DNA of 39,976 nucleotides from an uncultured Paracoccaceae bacterium (GTDB lineage Bacteria > Pseudomonadota > Alphaproteobacteria > Rhodobacterales > Rhodobacteraceae): NCBI GenBank assembly GCA_937883775.1, contig CAKZXZ010000090.1:1-39976 (forward strand), in the 5' to 3' direction. The notes under the pieces were generated by a model. It searched no databases. It saw only the letters and a program-made list of their open reading frames with translations, and was not told where the DNA came from. Below, piece by piece: positions 35,655 through 39,976 of the stretch. Each line of letters opens with the position of its first letter. Within the stretch, counting starts at the first letter, position 1. Position numbers and translations under genes: made by a program.

Positions 35655-35690
35655 AAAAGGGACGACCGGTTGGTCGTCCCTTTTTCTTTT
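35655..35690. terminator. Bidirectional rho-independent terminator
   Basis: GGGACGACC (35659-35667) pairs with GGTCGTCCC (35672-35680) around GGTT; A4 on the left pairs with T on the right, followed by TTTTTCTTTT. It ends the small-protein transcript on the plus strand. On the minus strand, with its A/T flanks, it ends the infB operon, which stops at 35708. Confidence 0.92.
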
Positions 35691-35707
35691 CATACCACAG
35701 CGAAAGA

Positions 35708-38173
35708 CTAGTCGAGCGTGCGCTCAACTTCTTCGCGCTCAAAGATCTCAATCACATCCTGCGGGCGGATATCGTCGTAACTCTCAAAGGCCATCCCGCA
35801 TTCTTGACCGGACTGCACCTCGGCAACCTCGTCCTTGAAACGCTTTAGCGTCTTCAGCGTGCCTTCGTGGATCACGACGTTGTCGCGCAGCAGACGCACC
35901 CCGGCGGAGCGACGCGCGACACCTTCGGTCACCAGACAACCAGCAACCTTGCCGACGCCCGTGACTTTGAAGACTTCCTTAATCTCGGCATAGCCGATGA
36001 AGTTCTCGCGGATTTCGGCGCTCAGCAGACCGCTGGCGGCGGCTTTCACGTCATCCACAAGGTCGTAAATCACCGAGTAATAGCGAATCTCAACACCCTT
36101 TTGGTTCGCGGTGTTCCGGGCAGATGCATTCGCACGCACGTTGAACCCGAAGACCGGCGCGCCAGAGGCTTCTGCCAGACCGATATCCGTTTCAGTGATC
36201 GCGCCCACACCGGAATGCAGCACGCGCACGCGCACCTCGTCGTTGCCGATCTTTTCCATCGCTTGCACGATCGCCTCAGACGAGCCCTGCACGTCAGCCT
36301 TCACAAGGATCGGCATCTCGGTGACGTTCTCGTCTTCCTTGGCTTTCGCCATCAGCTGCTCAAGAGAGGTTGCGGCACCAGCGGCGGCGCGCTTCTCTTT
36401 CGCGGCTTTCTCGCGATATTCGGCGATCTCACGGGCCTGCGCTTCGGTGTCGACGACGTTCAGAACATCGCCCGCTTCTGGTGTACCGTTCAGGCCAAGC
36501 ACCTCAACCGGAACCGATGGGCCCGCCTCTTTCACACGGTCACCTTGGTCGTTAATCAGCGCGCGGACTTTGCCCCACTGCTCACCTACAACAAAGATAT
36601 CGCCCTGTTTCAGCGTACCATTTTGAACCAGCACGGTGGCAACGGGGCCGCGGCCCACATCAAGCTGCGCTTCGATCACAGCCCCCATCGCAGAGCGATC
36701 CGGGTTGGCTTTCAGTTCAAGCAATTCAGACTGAAGCGAGATCGCTTCGAGCAATTGCTCAAGACCGGTGCCATTGATGGCCGAGACCTCAACATCCTGT
36801 ACTTCACCTGACATCTGCTCAACGATCACTTCGTGCTGCAGCAGGTCTGTGCGGACCTTGTTAGGGTCAGCGGCAGGGCGGTCAATCTTGTTGATCGCCA
36901 CGATCATCGGCACTTGCGCTGCTTTCGCGTGGTTAATCGCTTCAATCGTCTGCGGCATGACAGCGTCATCTGCGGCCACCACAAGCACAACAATATCAGT
37001 AACTTGCGCACCGCGCGCCCGCATCGACGTAAATGCAGCGTGGCCAGGCGTATCAAGGAATGTCAGCTTTGTGCCATCCTGCTCGACCTGATAAGCGCCG
37101 ATATGCTGGGTGATCCCGCCGGCCTCGCCAGCAACCACTTTCGCATTTCGGATCGCATCCAAAAGCGAGGTTTTGCCATGGTCCACGTGGCCCATAACGG
37201 TGATAACCGGCGGACGTCCTGCCAGATCACCCTCGTCATCGACTTCTTGGGTAATGACATCCTCAACATCCGAATCCGAAACGCGAACGACCTTGTGTCC
37301 GAATTCTTCGATAATCAATTCGGCCGTGTCGGCATCAATCGCCTGGTTCTGCGTTGCCATGATGCCGTTGGTCATCAGTGATTTCACAACATCGGCGACA
37401 CGCTCGGCCATACGGTTGGCAAGTTCCTGAACCACGATGGATTCGGGCAATTGCACGTCGCGCACCACTTTTTCCCGCTCGACGGTGCCGCCCATCGCTT
37501 TGGCGCGGGCGCGGTCCTGCTTGCGCTTCATCGCAGCCATCGAACGCTGACGCCCACCTTCGCCACCACGCAGCGCCTGGTTCAGCGTCAGCTTGCCTGA
37601 GCGGCGGTTGTCTTCGCGGCCTTTGTTGCGGTTGGCTTTCTGAGGTTCTTCGCGCACGGGCGCCTTGCGGGCTGGTGCCGCTGCAGATTTGCCACGCGGC
37701 GCATCCTCGGACGGGGGCGGCGCAGCAGCGGCCAGCTTTGCGGCCTCTTCCACTTCGCGCTTCTTACGCTCATCTTCTTCGGCACGGGCTTTGGCACGCT
37801 CGGCGCGCTCTTGCTCTTCGCGCTCTTTGGCTTCGGCTTCCTCACGGCGGCGGGCACGCTCCTGGGCGCGCTCCTGCTCGGCGGCCTCACGCTTGGCCGC
37901 ATCTTCGGCCTCACGGGCTTTCGCCGCTTGCAACGCCTTCAGGCGCCGATCCATTTCCGTATCGGAAATACCGGCAGGGCGGCGGGACGGATCCCCACCG
38001 ACAGAGCCACCGCCCGATGCGTTGCCCGCACCCGGCTTGGGCACCACAACGCGCTTGCGTTTGGTTTCCACCACGACATTCTTCGTGCGTCCGTGGCTAA
38101 AGCTTTGCTTTACGTTGCCCGGACGGGCCCCGCCACGCAGACCAAGTGTCTTTTTGCCGTCGTCTTCGCTCAT
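35708..38173 (-). CDS. infB: Translation initiation factor IF-2
   Basis: GTPase that places fMet-tRNA on the 30S subunit and helps subunit joining. 821 residues. A short N-terminal domain is followed by a long Ala/Glu/Arg/Lys-rich stretch (about 80-180) and then the G domain with [36 protein letters not shown] and [13 protein letters not shown], then the EF-Tu-like domains and a C-terminal tRNA-binding part. Its start overlaps the stop of the ylxR-like gene as ATGA, typical of the nusA-ylxR-infB operon. The terminator at 35655-35690 lies just past its end. Confidence 0.98.
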   Translation of the reverse strand: MSEDDGKKTLGLRGGARPGNVKQSFSHGRTKNVVVETKRKRVVVPKPGAGNASGGGSVGGDPSRRPAGISDTEMDRRLKALQAAKAREAEDAAKREAAEQERAQERARRREEAEAKEREEQERAERAKARAEEDERKKREVEEAAKLAAAAPPPSEDAPRGKSAAAPARKAPVREEPQKANRNKGREDNRRSGKLTLNQALRGGEGGRQRSMAAMKRKQDRARAKAMGGTVEREKVVRDVQLPESIVVQELANRMAERVADVVKSLMTNGIMATQNQAIDADTAELIIEEFGHKVVRVSDSDVEDVITQEVDDEGDLAGRPPVITVMGHVDHGKTSLLDAIRNAKVVAGEAGGITQHIGAYQVEQDGTKLTFLDTPGHAAFTSMRARGAQVTDIVVLVVAADDAVMPQTIEAINHAKAAQVPMIVAINKIDRPAADPNKVRTDLLQHEVIVEQMSGEVQDVEVSAINGTGLEQLLEAISLQSELLELKANPDRSAMGAVIEAQLDVGRGPVATVLVQNGTLKQGDIFVVGEQWGKVRALINDQGDRVKEAGPSVPVEVLGLNGTPEAGDVLNVVDTEAQAREIAEYREKAAKEKRAAAGAATSLEQLMAKAKEDENVTEMPILVKADVQGSSEAIVQAMEKIGNDEVRVRVLHSGVGAITETDIGLAEASGAPVFGFNVRANASARNTANQKGVEIRYYSVIYDLVDDVKAAASGLLSAEIRENFIGYAEIKEVFKVTGVGKVAGCLVTEGVARRSAGVRLLRDNVVIHEGTLKTLKRFKDEVAEVQSGQECGMAFESYDDIRPQDVIEIFEREEVERTLD

Positions 38174-38820
38174 CTAGCAGTCTTACCTTTCCGGCGCAGT
38201 TCGCCGTCTTTCTCGCCGTCATAAATGGCGGCTGTCTCTCGGACGCCTTTCAGCTTTGAGGCTTCCTCTACAACACGTGTCGCGAGTCCACCAGCCGAGA
38301 GCGCGCTATGTATCACACTTTGCCGCCCAAATGCCAAACCCAATTCTGACGCAGTCAAAACGCCAAAATAGCGTCCGCCTTCGGGCGTCCACAGTTTCGT
38401 CTTGCCCCGCTCCGAGCCATCGCTGGCCTGAAGCAGAACCTTGGCACGCCCATCGGCGAGCATGCCTTTGACCTTTTCGAACCCGCACACGGCAGATCCA
38501 GATTTCCGCGCCAGAGCGATCAGGTTTACAACCCGGCTCGCCAGCTGCTGCTCGACCTGCGACAGCAGATCGTCCGGCACCTGCACCGCTTGCTTCGCAC
38601 CACGGGCAAACAGGCTCTTCTTGATCGCAATCTCTAACGCACCACGATTGGCCGACACCCAAATGCCGCGACCGGGCAGCTTCTCAAGAACGTCTGCCAC
38701 GATCTGCGCATCAGGGCCGACCACAAAGCGGATCAGCCCTTCCTTTGGCTGGACCTCTCCCGTGGCGATGCATTTGCGCTCCGCCTCGCTTCGATCCTTA
38801 TCGCGACCACCGCGACCCAT
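38170..38820 (-). CDS. YlxR/L7Ae-like RNA-binding protein
   Basis: 216 residues made of two parts. The first (about 1-90) is a YlxR (DUF448) domain with [20 protein letters not shown] and [14 protein letters not shown]. The second (about 95-180) resembles ribosomal L7Ae-type RNA-binding folds ([39 protein letters not shown]). Such fused proteins sit between nusA and infB in alphaproteobacteria. Their role in transcription or ribosome function is not well defined. The start follows the nusA stop by 22 nt, and its end overlaps infB by 4 nt. Confidence 0.92.
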   Translation of the reverse strand: MGRGGRDKDRSEAERKCIATGEVQPKEGLIRFVVGPDAQIVADVLEKLPGRGIWVSANRGALEIAIKKSLFARGAKQAVQVPDDLLSQVEQQLASRVVNLIALARKSGSAVCGFEKVKGMLADGRAKVLLQASDGSERGKTKLWTPEGGRYFGVLTASELGLAFGRQSVIHSALSAGGLATRVVEEASKLKGVRETAAIYDGEKDGELRRKGKTAR

Positions 38821-38842
38821 CGACAGACCCCGCGGCCTGCGA

Positions 38843-39976
38843 TCAGGCCTCGGCCTCCTCGGTTGCTGTATCTTCGGCTTCTGCTGCCGCTTGATCGGCC
38901 ACCAGATCTTCGGGATCGACCCAACCCAGCATGACCCGTGCGGTCATCACCATATTCTGAGCTTCTTCCAAAGAGACATCGAACTTTTCAAGCACGCCAT
39001 CATCCTTGACGCGCTGACCATCGACGGTCGTCCAGCCACCGGCCAGCTCCCAGTCGGCACAGGTCGCGAAGTCTTCCAGCGTTTTCACGCCATCTTCGGC
39101 CAATGCCTCTACCATTTGGGGAGAGAGACCCTCGAATGCAATAAGGCTGTCCTCGACGCCCAGCGCTTTTGCGTTCTCAAGCGCCTTGGCATTCTGGGCT
39201 TCCAGATGGTCGCGGGCACGGGCCTGCAATTCGCCAGCGGTGCCTTCATCAACACCGTCGATGACCAGCAATTCATCCACTTCAACGTACGCAACTTCCT
39301 CAAGCGAGGTGAAACCTTCGGAGACAAGAAGCTGCGCAAAGAACTCGTCCAGATCGAGCGTGTCCATGAAAAGTTTCGTGCGCAATTCGAACTCGGCCTG
39401 ACGACGCGCGCTTTCCTCTTCTTCGGTCATAATGTCGATATCAAGCCCCGTCAGCTGCGACGCCAGACGTACGTTCTGACCCCGGCGACCAATCGCAAGG
39501 CTGAGTTGTTCATCGGGCACAACAACTTCGATCCGCTCGGCTTCCTCGTCCAGAACAACCTTCGTGACCTCGGCAGGCTGAAGCGCGTTCACAAGGAACG
39601 TCGGCTGATCTTCGTTCCACGGAATGATGTCGATCTTTTCGCCCTGAAGCTCGTTTACGACGGCCTGGACACGGCTGCCGCGCATACCAACGCAGGCGCC
39701 GACAGGGTCGATTGAGTTGTCGTAGCTGATCACAGCAATCTTCGCGCGGGAGCCGGGATCGCGGGCGACCGCTTTGATCTCAATAATGCCGTCATAGATT
39801 TCCGGCACCTCCATCTTGAACAGCTCGGCCATGAATTCCGGCGCGGTACGGCTCAGGAAAATCTGCGGGCCACGCACCTCGCGGCGCACATCCTTGATGT
39901 AGCAACGGATGCGGTCGTTGGGGCGATAGCTTTCGCGGCCGATCTTTTCGTTGCGGCGCAGCACGGCTTCACCGCT
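38843..39976 (-). CDS. nusA: Transcription termination/antitermination factor NusA, 5' end beyond window
   Basis: RNA polymerase-associated factor that influences pausing, termination and antitermination. 377 residues are visible and the frame runs open to the right edge, so the N-terminal domain and first part of the S1 domain are missing. Seen in order: end of the N-terminal/S1 region (ESYRPNDRIRCYIKDVRREV, FLSRTAPEFMAELF), the KH1 and KH2 domains (VGACVGMRGSRVQAVVNEL and LAIGRRGQNVRLASQLTGLD), then helix-hairpin-helix repeats and an acidic tail ending in EAEDTATEEAEA. It is the first visible gene of the operon that continues with ylxR and infB. Confidence 0.97.
   Translation of the reverse strand, partial: SGEAVLRRNEKIGRESYRPNDRIRCYIKDVRREVRGPQIFLSRTAPEFMAELFKMEVPEIYDGIIEIKAVARDPGSRAKIAVISYDNSIDPVGACVGMRGSRVQAVVNELQGEKIDIIPWNEDQPTFLVNALQPAEVTKVVLDEEAERIEVVVPDEQLSLAIGRRGQNVRLASQLTGLDIDIMTEEEESARRQAEFELRTKLFMDTLDLDEFFAQLLVSEGFTSLEEVAYVEVDELLVIDGVDEGTAGELQARARDHLEAQNAKALENAKALGVEDSLIAFEGLSPQMVEALAEDGVKTLEDFATCADWELAGGWTTVDGQRVKDDGVLEKFDVSLEEAQNMVMTARVMLGWVDPEDLVADQAAAEAEDTATEEAEA

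Noticed and set aside
37378-38100. A plus-strand open frame of 240 codons
   Set aside because: It is antisense to the repetitive charged region of infB, which yields an Arg/Ala/Pro-rich shadow translation.

Overview
The window looks like a chromosomal segment of an alphaproteobacterium, most likely a marine Roseobacter-type Rhodobacteraceae. The reasons are the gene neighbourhoods (uppP next to an NDUFA9-like reductase; kdsD-lptC-lptA-lptB-hpf-ptsN; dnaK-dnaJ; nusA-ylxR-infB), the moderately high GC content, the dense gene packing with 1-8 nt overlaps, and an alphaproteobacterial-type heat-shock promoter in front of dnaK. This assignment is inferred from gene content; no database was searched. 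I see no insertion sequence, prophage, integrase or CRISPR array.

Layout. Positions 1-4204 (minus): glutamate synthase, gltD followed by gltB, with gltB cut by the left edge. The gltD-gltB spacer holds a degenerate tandem array with an 11-bp period. 4426-6212: uppP (undecaprenyl-diphosphate recycling) convergent with an NDUFA9-like SDR protein. 6298-6430: a promoter and tRNA-Leu(CAG). 6526-11411 (plus): a short RNase D, kdsD (Kdo synthesis), lptC, lptA, lptB (LPS transport), then hpf (ribosome hibernation) and ptsN (nitrogen PTS).

11415-21673 (minus) is the most accessory-looking part: a surface-carbohydrate block. Reading in transcription order it is cysQ, kdsB, a GT2 glycosyltransferase, galU, galE, a GT4 glycosyltransferase, a GT2_4/GT92-like glycosyltransferase, a core-2/I-branching (GT14-like) glycosyltransferase with an unassigned C-terminal half, and a 474-residue protein made of two sulfotransferase-like halves. 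A capsule-export type ABC permease is divergent from it. Together these suggest a sulfated, Kdo-linked glycan: GalU/GalE supply UDP-glucose and UDP-galactose, KdsB supplies CMP-Kdo, the transferases build and branch the chain, the sulfotransferase decorates it, and CysQ removes the PAP by-product.

22623-27378: AlkB, then the dnaK-dnaJ heat-shock operon and radC. 27371-29917 (minus): two envelope proteins, one a periplasmic phosphate-binding-like/OmpA fusion and the other an anchored protein of unknown role. They lie downstream of secA (30034-32727, minus), which has a good sigma-70 type promoter. Divergent from secA are a periplasmic parvulin, argJ and mutT, followed by a 40-residue small protein and a strong bidirectional terminator. 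35708-39976 (minus): nusA (5' end cut by the right edge), the YlxR/L7Ae-like RNA-binding protein and infB.

Most of the window is conserved housekeeping. The candidates for something new are the tandem sulfotransferase and its glycan block, the OmpA fusion that lacks the usual peptidoglycan-binding residues, the 40-residue protein, and the 11-bp array before gltB.
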